Shown here in pieces: positions 1 through 5,422 of a DNA stretch of 6,848 nucleotides (positions are counted from its first letter, which is position 1; each line of letters begins with the position of its first letter). Origin of the DNA: Bacillota bacterium. Lineage in GTDB: Bacteria > Bacillota > Clostridia > Lachnospirales > Lachnospiraceae. The notes beneath the pieces were generated by a model. It did not search any database. It was not told where the DNA came from and saw nothing but the letters and a program-made list of their open reading frames with translations. The translations under genes were made by a program, and so were the position numbers. The stretch covers positions 1 through 6,848 of the forward strand of contig JAGFXQ010000184.1 in assembly GCA_017861355.1 (NCBI GenBank). The letters are read 5' to 3'.

Positions 1-1230
1 AGCTTTGAAGTAAACCATTCGCAAGCCTTTGGATTGGTAAAGTCTACGATTGCCATACCGGGCTGCCACATATCCCACTGCCATACATCGCCATTGGGAC
101 GTTTCAGGAAATATCCGCCCTCCACACCTTCCTGGAACATAGAGGCTTCCTGTCCGATGTAACTGTTAATCCAAACACAGATCTTTAAGCCTTTCTCTTT
201 CAACCTCCGTAACATACCGGAAGGATCCGGGAATACTCTGGAATCCCAGGTGAAATCGCTCCAGTGAAACTCCTTCATCCAGAAGCAATCAAAATGAAAC
301 ACCTTTAAAGGGATACCGCGGCTTAACATACCATCAACAAATTGATTCACGGTCTCTTCATCATACTGAGTGGTAAAGGAGGTAGATAACCAGAGGCCAA
401 AGGTCCATGCCGGAGGCAGACCCGGTTTACCGGTCAGATCGGTATAACGCATCAACACCTCTTTCATCGAGGGTCCATTGATCAGAAAGTAATCCAGTCC
501 TTCTCCCGGGACAGAAAACTGCACCTTCTTTACCATTTCTGAACTTATCTCATAGGATACTCGTTCCGGATGATTTACAAATACACCATAACCCTTATTT
601 GAAATATAGAATGGAATATTTTTATAGGATTGCTCTGTGGAGGTACCTCCATCCTCATTCCAAATATCGACACTTTGTCCATTCTTCACAAAGGGAGTGA
701 AGCGCTCACCCAGTCCATAGATAAGCTCTCCTACGGATAAGGATAATCTTTCTCTCATAAAAGTATCTTGCTCTTTGCCATCATCGTAAGCCAGACCCTT
801 CCAGTCCGTCTTGACATAAGCAAGATCATGCCAACCACTGTCCGTAATCTTCTCCTTGCCACGATAATAGGTCATCTTCCAATTTTCTTTCTCTATCTCA
901 AGGCGAAGACTCCCGCTATGAATCGTTATTAAGGCATCGGTCTCTTCGGCATGAAGGTGTCTGCCTTCCTCATATTCAAGTTCAAATGCCGGTGCCTTTG
1001 TCCTTTACCCCTAGATAGTGGTCACAACGAATTCGTAGCATCTCAGGCATCGGGGCTGAGATCCGAAGTGTCAGATTCGGTCCTCCTAAGGTATCTCCTC
1101 GATGCGCAATCTTATGTGTGGGTGCACAAAGGATAAGCTGAGAATCCTCTTGCTTCGTATAGTAAACCTGTGCAGGAGAAAACACTTCGGTCCCTTCCTT
1201 CTGCATCCAACAGCCATTACTAAATTTCAT
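1..1230 (-). pseudogene. yicI: GH31 alpha-xylosidase, YicI-like, frameshifted and cut by the left edge
   Basis: Glycoside hydrolase family 31 enzyme, expected to release alpha-linked xylose from the non-reducing end of xyloglucan-type oligosaccharides in the cytoplasm; no signal peptide is seen. About 410 codons are present, beginning MKFSNGCWMQKEG. An N-terminal beta domain leads into the catalytic barrel, with HFDCFWMKEFHWSDF near residues 312-326, then GLKICVWINSYIGQ and RPNGDVWQWDMWQPG, all very close to E. coli YicI (772 residues). The nucleophile motif (KTDFGE in YicI) would lie about fifteen residues beyond the edge. The frame from 1230 runs into a stop at 982-984, whereas the frame covering 1 to about 995 is fully open. 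Dropping one base near 994 joins them and restores KDKGPAFELEYEE, a natural family sequence. A ribosome site AAAGGAG at 1238-1244 supports the start. Family assignment is firm; xylosidase specificity is inferred. The frameshift may be a sequencing error or real inactivation. Confidence 0.88.
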
Positions 1231-1258
1231 ATGTATTCTCCTTTATCATTTATAATAG

Positions 1259-1267
1259 ATATTAGCA
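1259..1267 (-). promoter_or_regulatory. weak extended -10 candidate for the GH31 gene
   Basis: On the minus strand the sequence reads TGC then TAATAT, an extended -10 form matching four of six consensus bases. It would start transcription near 1252, about 22 bases before the start codon. No good -35 is visible; that place is taken by the flank of the dyad at 1280-1304, which would suit a regulated promoter. The gene could instead be read through from the Nudix gene upstream. Confidence 0.25.
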
Positions 1268-1279
1268 AAACAAAGATAA

Positions 1280-1304
1280 TTCTATGAATGTATCATTCAT
1301 AGAA
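1280..1304. repeat. perfect 11+11 bp dyad between the Nudix and GH31 genes
   Basis: TTCTATGAATG (1280-1290) and CATTCATAGAA (1294-1304) are exact reverse complements separated by TAT. The dyad starts eight bases after the Nudix stop codon and lies about 50 bases before the GH31 start. It has two possible roles. As an operator it would sit at the -35 region of a GH31 promoter, fitting a sugar-responsive regulator. As a terminator for the Nudix gene it would be weak, because only three of eleven pairs are G-C and the following minus-strand sequence (TTATCTTTGTTTT) is only moderately T-rich. I favour the operator, but the sequence alone does not settle it. Confidence 0.6.
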
Positions 1305-1312
1305 GCATAATA

Positions 1313-1738
1313 TTATCCTTCTTCTATTACATCAATTTGATCAAAGATTTTATTGTTTTCCAGATCATGAAGGATACCCTTTGTAAGATACTTTTTCATC
1401 ATTTTTTTATCAGCCCAGATAAAATCTTCATGCTCCTCTGAGAGCACAACCTGGTCACCGAAGCTATGGCACAGATAGTTCAGGATTACAGTCTGTCTAT
1501 TTTCCTTTGATTGAAAGGTGGAAGCATAAAGCAATCGTTCTACTTTAACCTGTAGTCCTACTTCCTCCATAATCTCACGTTTTAGCCCGGTTTCTAGATC
1601 CTCCCCGAATTCCAGTTTCCCACCTGCGAACTCCCAGGATCCGCTACCACTGATGTCACCGTAGGATCGCTGAATAATCAATGCCTTGCGGTTATAAATA
1701 ATAATGGCCTTCAGAGCGACAATAATTTTATTCTCCAT
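1313..1738 (-). CDS. Nudix hydrolase (MutT-like)
   Basis: A 141-residue single-domain Nudix hydrolase, a cytoplasmic Mg-dependent enzyme that cleaves nucleoside diphosphates linked to another moiety; oxidised or non-canonical NTPs are typical substrates of MutT-like members. The Nudix box is complete: G40, five residues, E46, seven residues, then REIMEEVGL at 54-62, matching GX5EX7REUXEEXGU. WEFAGGKLE precedes it where MutT proteins usually have WEFPGGK, so the proline is replaced by alanine. The start MENKIIVALK at 1738 is chosen because AGGGAGG lies eight bases upstream; an in-frame ATG at 1786 would add sixteen residues but has no ribosome site and the extra sequence is not Nudix-like. Transcription probably comes from the promoter at 1832-1861. 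The GH31 gene follows on the same strand after about 80 bases. Exact substrate unknown. Confidence 0.9.
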   Translation of the reverse strand: MENKIIVALKAIIIYNRKALIIQRSYGDISGSGSWEFAGGKLEFGEDLETGLKREIMEEVGLQVKVERLLYASTFQSKENRQTVILNYLCHSFGDQVVLSEEHEDFIWADKKMMKKYLTKGILHDLENNKIFDQIDVIEEG

Positions 1739-1746
1739 CCGGATTT

Positions 1747-1753
1747 CCTCCCT
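1747..1753 (-). promoter_or_regulatory. ribosome binding site fixing the Nudix start
   Basis: AGGGAGG on the minus strand, eight bases before the ATG at 1736-1738. The alternative upstream ATG at 1784-1786 is preceded by ACGCGACCCA, with no Shine-Dalgarno match, so the shorter 141-residue protein is preferred. Confidence 0.75.
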
Positions 1754-1831
1754 ATGTAATAGCCGTAAGGCACCTGTTTCTAACATTGGGTCGCGTATAT
1801 TAATATACCTATGGTATCTTATTTCAATTTG

Positions 1832-1861
1832 ATTGTACCATAATTTTATTTATACTTTCAA
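1832..1861 (-). promoter_or_regulatory. promoter for the Nudix gene
   Basis: On the minus strand a -35 TTGAAA (1856-1861) and a -10 TACAAT (1832-1837) are separated by 18 bases, and TGG directly before the -10 gives an extended -10 motif. Transcription would start near 1825, leaving a leader of about 87 bases before the ATG. That leader contains a 14-bp self-palindrome, GTATATTAATATAC (1795-1808), of unknown meaning. Confidence 0.55.
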
Positions 1862-1862
1862 T

Positions 1863-1885
1863 GATAATTGTACATTAAAATTATC
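1863..1885. repeat. AT-rich dyad in the divergent promoter region
   Basis: GATAATT (1863-1869) and AATTATC (1879-1885) form a 7+7 bp dyad with a nine-base spacer. It lies just upstream of the Nudix -35 and about 50 bases upstream of the plus-strand -35, so it could bind a regulator serving both directions. In DNA this AT-rich, a dyad of this length can arise by chance. Apart from the promoters, I see no gene or RNA in 1787-1986. Confidence 0.3.
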
Positions 1886-1935
1886 AGATGTTCTATTTCA
1901 TTAATAGCTAATATTTGCTAAAATAGTTCGAAACA

Positions 1936-1964
1936 ATGACATATCGTAATTTCTATTGTACAAT
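1936..1964 (+). promoter_or_regulatory. plus-strand promoter upstream of the inverted-repeat element and ABC gene
   Basis: A -35 ATGACA (1936-1941) and a -10 TACAAT (1959-1964) are separated by exactly 17 bases, each one base from consensus. The -10 is part of the 10-bp palindrome ATTGTACAAT (1955-1964). Transcription would start near 1971 and run through the whole element at 1987-2134 before the ABC start codon at 2181, giving a leader of about 210 bases. I see no better promoter closer to the ABC gene, so this is probably its original promoter. Confidence 0.5.
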
Positions 1965-1995
1965 AATTCATTGATAGTGATAGGGTTAAAGTGTC

Positions 1996-2016
1996 AAAAG
2001 CACCTTCGGTGCTTTT
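1996..2016. terminator. terminator-like hairpin in the left end of the element
   Basis: AAAAGCACC (1996-2004) and GGTGCTTTT (2008-2016) form a perfect nine-pair stem with a TTC loop, with A and T runs on the two sides, the form of a short bidirectional rho-independent terminator. On the plus strand it lies only about 25 bases after the predicted transcription start, so it could end ABC transcripts early. Its stem overlaps the left terminal repeat, so it competes with the long-range pairing of the two element ends. Termination activity is inferred. Confidence 0.4.
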
Positions 2017-2040
2017 CTAATATAAGATATTGCTATTGCA

Positions 2041-2083
2041 AGCTTGCTTGCAATTGTAAGCTTGCTTGCAATTGTAAGCTTGC
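2041..2083. repeat. 18-bp tandem repeat at the centre of the element
   Basis: AGCTTGCTTGCAATTGTA occurs at 2041-2058 and again without change at 2059-2076, followed by a seven-base partial copy. The unit contains the short palindromes TTGCAA and CAATTG, and the junction between copies makes AAGCTT, so the block is almost fully self-complementary and forms the tip of the central stem. It probably arose by slippage or unequal exchange within the palindrome. Confidence 0.85.
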
Positions 2084-2163
2084 AATAGCAATACCTTGTA
2101 TTAGAAAGAGTGCACAGCACCTTTTGACACTTTAGTCTTATAGAACAACAAAATTAAGGATTT

Positions 2164-2170
2164 GGGAGGA
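2164..2170 (+). promoter_or_regulatory. ribosome binding site of the ABC exporter, long spacing
   Basis: GGGAGGA is the only good Shine-Dalgarno match before the ATG at 2181. The gap from GGAGG to the ATG is eleven bases, longer than usual. A nearer ATG at 2170 opens only a four-codon frame ending at 2184 that overlaps the real start, so 2181 is kept. Confidence 0.6.
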
Positions 2171-2180
2171 TGAACTACAT

Positions 2181-3914
2181 ATGAGACTTTTATGGAGATT
2201 GGGGAAAGAAGCGATAAGGTACAAAGCGTTGTATCTGATTGCAATTATTTCAACCTTTGCATTAACATTAATTAATCTGGCGGCTCCAAAGCTACTATCC
2301 GCCATGACTGCTTTGGTTGAGAAAGGCCAAACGGACAGCTATCTTAATAAAATATATCAAATCACCGGGACGCTGATCGGATTGTATTTGCTGCGAATAT
2401 TATTTCGTTACCTGAGCAATTATCTGGCTCATAAGGCGGCTTGGAATCTGGTGGAAGATATTCGTGTTAAGGTATATCATAAGATACAGACCTTTTCTAT
2501 GAGCTTTTTTCACGACAAGCAGACCGGTGACCTGATGAGCCGTGTAGTGAATGATACTGCTACCTTTGAGTTGCTTTATGCTCATATCATTCCCGATATG
2601 CTGACGAATATAGTAACTGTTGTGGGGATTATGCTAATTCTGTTAACCATCAATGTTAAGCTTGCTTTGTTAACCTGTGTTCCGATTCCTTTCATTCTGA
2701 TCTCGGGCTGGATCTTCTCTACGAAAATACGTCCTAACTTCAAGAAGGCTCAGAAGGCAATTGCTGAATTGAATGCAAAGCTACAGGACAATTTTTCTGG
2801 AATTCATGAGATTCAGGCCTTCGGACAGGAAGACTACGAGCAGGAGCAAGTCATGGAGGGTGCCCACCATTATACCAAGGCCATCCTTCATGCTTTAAAT
2901 ATGGGGGCATTTTTCCATCCCGGAGTTGAATTTCTCTCCAGTGCCGGTACGGTGATTGTCGTCGGCGTCGGCGGTATCTTAGCTTTCCGCGGAGAACTCA
3001 GTGTCTCGGATATTATCGCATTCCTATTGTATCTTGCATTATTTTATGCTCCGATCTCCGGTTTGGCAAGAATACTGGAAGATATCCAACAGGCATATGC
3101 CGGTGCAGAACGTGTTATGACAATTCTGGATACACCAAATGATATCATCGATGCTCCGGATGCAGTGGAGCTACAAGATGTGAAGGGTGAGATCAGCTTT
3201 GAAAATGTGAATTTTCATTATGAGCAGGAGGTTCCTGTTCTTCGTGACATCAGCTTCCGTTGCAAGCCCGGTCAGATGATCGCGTTGGTCGGACCGACCG
3301 GAGTCGGTAAGACCACCCTGACTCAGCTCATCTCCCGCTTCTATGACCCTACGGAAGGTCGTGTACTGATCGATGGAAAGGATATTCGCCAAGCAACACT
3401 TCAAAGCCTTCGCTCTAATATCGCTCCGGTTCTACAGGATACATTCCTATTCAACGGAACCATCGCCGAAAATATCGGTTATGCTGATCCGAGTGCAAGT
3501 CAGGAAGAAATCATCTCTGCAGCAAAGGCAGCCAGAATCCATGATAATATCCTTGAGATGCCAAACCAATATGAGACAAAGGTTGGAGAACGCGGTATGC
3601 GTCTATCCGGTGGTCAAAAGCAAAGAATCGCTATCGCCAGAGCGATTCTACGGAAAGCTCCGATAATTATTCTGGATGAAGCAACCGCTTCGGTGGATGT
3701 GGAAACAGAACGTGAGATTCAAAAAGCAATTGCAGACCTCGCCGGAACCAGAACGATCGTCGCAATTGCTCATCGATTATCTACTATTCAGAATTCCGAC
3801 CTAATTCTTGTACTGGAAGAAGGCCGTATCGTTCAAAGTGGGACTCATGAGGAATTATTAAATACCGAGGGCTTATACAAACGTTTGAATCAGGTTCAAA
3901 ACCGATCCTTGTAA
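2181..3914 (+). CDS. ABC exporter half-transporter, fused membrane and ATPase domains
   Basis: A 577-residue ABC exporter of the MsbA/LmrA (ABCB) type, the usual size for the family. It should dimerise in the cytoplasmic membrane and use ATP to export lipids, drugs or peptides; the substrate cannot be read from the sequence. The transmembrane domain covers about 1-310, with segments near 14-35, 60-80, 138-157, 160-180, 250-270 and 275-295. The ATPase domain has an aromatic A-loop Tyr347 in FHYE, Walker A GPTGVGKTT (371-379), Q-loop Gln419 in VLQDTF, signature LSGGQKQ (475-481), Walker B IIILDE (495-500) with catalytic Glu500, D-loop SVD (504-506) and switch His531 in AHRLS. All key residues are intact, so an active ATPase is expected. 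There is no partner half-transporter beside it, suggesting a homodimer. Expression probably starts at 1936-1964 and passes through the inverted-repeat element. Confidence 0.95.
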   Translation: MRLLWRLGKEAIRYKALYLIAIISTFALTLINLAAPKLLSAMTALVEKGQTDSYLNKIYQITGTLIGLYLLRILFRYLSNYLAHKAAWNLVEDIRVKVYHKIQTFSMSFFHDKQTGDLMSRVVNDTATFELLYAHIIPDMLTNIVTVVGIMLILLTINVKLALLTCVPIPFILISGWIFSTKIRPNFKKAQKAIAELNAKLQDNFSGIHEIQAFGQEDYEQEQVMEGAHHYTKAILHALNMGAFFHPGVEFLSSAGTVIVVGVGGILAFRGELSVSDIIAFLLYLALFYAPISGLARILEDIQQAYAGAERVMTILDTPNDIIDAPDAVELQDVKGEISFENVNFHYEQEVPVLRDISFRCKPGQMIALVGPTGVGKTTLTQLISRFYDPTEGRVLIDGKDIRQATLQSLRSNIAPVLQDTFLFNGTIAENIGYADPSASQEEIISAAKAARIHDNILEMPNQYETKVGERGMRLSGGQKQRIAIARAILRKAPIIILDEATASVDVETEREIQKAIADLAGTRTIVAIAHRLSTIQNSDLILVLEEGRIVQSGTHEELLNTEGLYKRLNQVQNRSL

Positions 3915-3935
3915 TATGGGCAGCAATTTCTCGTA

Positions 3936-5117
3936 TTAGAAAAACCAGTCCGCGTTAATATGGTATCTACCATTTTTCTCATCTGCGCCAAGACCGCTGA
4001 CAATAATCAAAAATAATGGAAAGGTCTGAATCCATAACAAGGTCATATCAGTTGCACCATGAACCAAAGCGGCAACGGATACTGCTAGAATCAGTGAGGT
4101 AATGATTGTATTATTCTCTTTGATTCTGGTATAGAATAAAGAAAGATAATATTTGCACAAAAACCATAGGAACAGCATACTACCGACAATTCCGAAATTC
4201 ATCAGCATATCCAGATAGATGCTATGTGCATGAGGAATTCGATTGTTCTTAATCGAGCTATCATAAATAAAGCTAAAAGACATAAAGCCATGACCGAATA
4301 AGGGATTGGCTTTAATCTGTCTTACGGCAAGTGCCCAAATCTGTTCTCTTAAGCTGATCGTAACATTCATATCAGATAATCTTGGAATAATCGGAAGCTT
4401 CAGTATAAATATAGCGATTCCTCCGGCCACTGCTGTTGATAGCCAAAGAAGCAGCAAACGGTAATATTTAAGCATAAGAAGTAATACCGTTACACCAATA
4501 AAGACCTCCATCCATACAAACATACTCTTGCACAGATAAATACTGACCGTATTTACCAGTCCGACTAGAATGTAGAATATTTTATTTCCCTGATGAGTCA
4601 GGAGCTTATAGGCACAGATGATAATCACCGTTCCTACAATCGTTCCAAAATAATTCGGATGTGAGAATACTGATGCAATACGATGACTATGTCTACTGTC
4701 CAACAACGAGTTCAGCAGCTTCTCAACAATTGCATATCCGGCGCTGGTTAAGCTCATAATACAAATTAAGTGAAGTACTCTTTCATAAAGCTCTTTTGTC
4801 ATCACACTTCTCATAAATAAGCCAAAGGTCATAGCCATAATCATTCCGACGCCTACCAGTAGCCCAAGCCAGTTTTTGTATAATAACGGTATGATAAGTA
4901 CATAGCCAAAAAATATTTTGAGTAAATTTGATCCTTTATGGATAAAAATCAACTGTCTGGTGTATTTATTTAGAATGATGTATACAGCCAGAAAAGTCAT
5001 CACTATGGCTGATAATATGTATGGTAAAAATATGGATACTGCCGCAAAGGATATTATATTGGAATAGGTTAGGGTTAAGTCTAAACGACGTTTCAGTGCT
5101 ATATTTTCTATTGTCAT
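3936..5117 (-). CDS. O-antigen ligase / Wzy-type polymerase family membrane protein
   Basis: A 393-residue, very hydrophobic protein with about eleven or twelve predicted membrane segments. Family features are HPNYFG (153-158), then a large extracytoplasmic-type loop with REQIW (257-261) and NPLFGHGF (271-278), followed by PHAHSIYLDMLMNFGIVG (295-312), the classic O-antigen ligase / Wzy_C region. Such proteins join or polymerise lipid-linked glycans at the outer face of the membrane. In a Gram-positive cell the likely product is a capsule, exopolysaccharide or teichoic-type polymer rather than LPS. No glycosyltransferase, flippase or other polysaccharide gene is adjacent, so the substrate is open. 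The start at 5117 is forced by an in-frame stop four codons upstream, yet the best ribosome site (AAGAAGG) leaves only two bases before the ATG. It converges with the ABC exporter with a 21-base gap between stops. Confidence 0.85.
   Translation of the reverse strand: MTIENIALKRRLDLTLTYSNIISFAAVSIFLPYILSAIVMTFLAVYIILNKYTRQLIFIHKGSNLLKIFFGYVLIIPLLYKNWLGLLVGVGMIMAMTFGLFMRSVMTKELYERVLHLICIMSLTSAGYAIVEKLLNSLLDSRHSHRIASVFSHPNYFGTIVGTVIIICAYKLLTHQGNKIFYILVGLVNTVSIYLCKSMFVWMEVFIGVTVLLLMLKYYRLLLLWLSTAVAGGIAIFILKLPIIPRLSDMNVTISLREQIWALAVRQIKANPLFGHGFMSFSFIYDSSIKNNRIPHAHSIYLDMLMNFGIVGSMLFLWFLCKYYLSLFYTRIKENNTIITSLILAVSVAALVHGATDMTLLWIQTFPLFLIIVSGLGADEKNGRYHINADWFF
3960..3977 (+). terminator. weak candidate terminator for the ABC exporter
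   Basis: ATGGT (3960-3964) and ACCAT (3969-3973) pair around the loop ATCT, followed by a run of five T overlapping the stem end. It lies inside the final codons of the convergent ligase-family gene, the only terminator-like structure I see after the ABC stop. Five pairs are few, so efficiency is doubtful. Confidence 0.25.
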
Positions 5118-5222
5118 CGCCTTCTTTCAATTAGTCAGAAATTCATGTATGCATCCGGTCTTGTATCTGTTATACGCAGGAATTACACTAGCAATCTTTG
5201 ATATTTTTATTTCCAAATGTGT

Positions 5223-5251
5223 ATTTTAGCACAAAACAACAAATTTGGCAA
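5223..5251 (-). promoter_or_regulatory. promoter of the O-antigen ligase-family gene
   Basis: On the minus strand -35 TTGCCA (5246-5251) and -10 TAAAAT (5223-5228) are separated by exactly 17 bases, each one base from consensus, and TGC before the -10 adds an extended -10 motif. Transcription would begin near 5216 and give a leader of about 98 bases. With the terminator at 5300-5338 just upstream, this makes the ligase-family gene a separate transcription unit. It is the best-formed promoter in the window. Confidence 0.7.
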
Positions 5252-5299
5252 TCATTTTTCTCGTAAAAAGAATTTTATCTATACATTTTTACTAATAAC

Positions 5300-5338
5300 A
5301 AAAAACTACCGGACACAATTATATCGCATCCGGTAGTT
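5300..5338 (-). terminator. rho-independent terminator of the GGDEF-EAL gene
   Basis: On the minus strand AACTACCGGA and TCCGGTAGTT form a ten-pair perfect stem. Three further pairs (U-G, G-U, C-G) extend it to thirteen around a nine-base loop, and six T follow (5300-5305, overlapping the stem base). It lies 70 bases after the GGDEF-EAL stop and 49 bases before the -35 of the next gene. Confidence 0.9.
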
Positions 5339-5394
5339 ATATTATATTCATTCCTCTCCAATTCCATTCTCAAATATTGCTATTCCATGAATAA

Positions 5395-5422
5395 AATTCC
5401 TTAAATTTTATGGTAAGGAATT
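5395..5422 (-). repeat. 9+9 bp inverted repeat spanning the GGDEF-EAL stop codon
   Basis: AATTCCTTA (5395-5403) and TAAGGAATT (5414-5422) are exact reverse complements with a ten-base loop that contains the stop codon (5408-5410). In the mRNA this would be a modest hairpin at the very end of the reading frame, followed by TTATTC. It may protect the 3' end or act as a weak first terminator before the strong one at 5300-5338; function is not shown. I see nothing else between 5339 and 5394. Confidence 0.55.

Larger units (their letters stand above)
1987..2134. mobile_element. MITE-like inverted-repeat element
   Basis: A 148-bp non-coding element bounded by exact 14-bp terminal inverted repeats: TAAAGTGTCAAAAG (1987-2000) and CTTTTGACACTTTA (2121-2134). 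Inside each terminus is a small palindrome, GCACC-TTC-GGTGC (2000-2012) on the left and GTGC-ACA-GCAC (2110-2120) on the right. Further in, 2014-2047 pairs with 2074-2107 over 34 positions with 31 Watson-Crick pairs, two G-T wobbles and one mismatch. The centre holds an 18-bp tandem repeat. The outermost bases read TA at both ends, compatible with a TA target duplication as in the IS630/Tc1-mariner group, but since TA is self-complementary this is not proof. No coding capacity is present. This size and architecture are typical of non-autonomous elements mobilised by a transposase elsewhere. A structured regulatory leader is the main alternative. Copy number elsewhere in the genome is unknown from this window. 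Confidence 0.65.

Noticed and set aside
982..1000. Programmed ribosomal frameshift in the GH31 gene
   Set aside because: Joining the frames needs a +1 shift at AAAGGCACC, with no slippery run, no in-frame stop at the shift point and no obvious stimulator. GH31 enzymes are not known to use recoding.
951..1287. Short open frames on the plus strand opposite the GH31 start region
   Set aside because: They lie antisense to a clearly recognisable GH31 reading frame, have no ribosome sites and show no family resemblance.
2041..2083. Start of a CRISPR array
   Set aside because: The copies are directly adjacent with no unique spacers, the unit is only 18 bp, and no cas gene is nearby.
1987..2134. 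A known riboswitch or T-box leader before the ABC gene
   Set aside because: No conserved aptamer core or T-box motif is recognisable, and the near-perfect end-to-end symmetry fits an inverted-repeat element better.
2170..2184. Four-codon frame (ATG AAC TAC ATA TGA) overlapping the ABC start as a possible leader peptide
   Set aside because: The GGAGG directly abuts its ATG, leaving no workable spacing, and four codons carry no recognisable signal.
2400..3666. Short frames on both strands within the ABC exporter gene
   Set aside because: All overlap conserved transmembrane or ATPase coding sequence in other frames, without independent ribosome sites or recognisable products.
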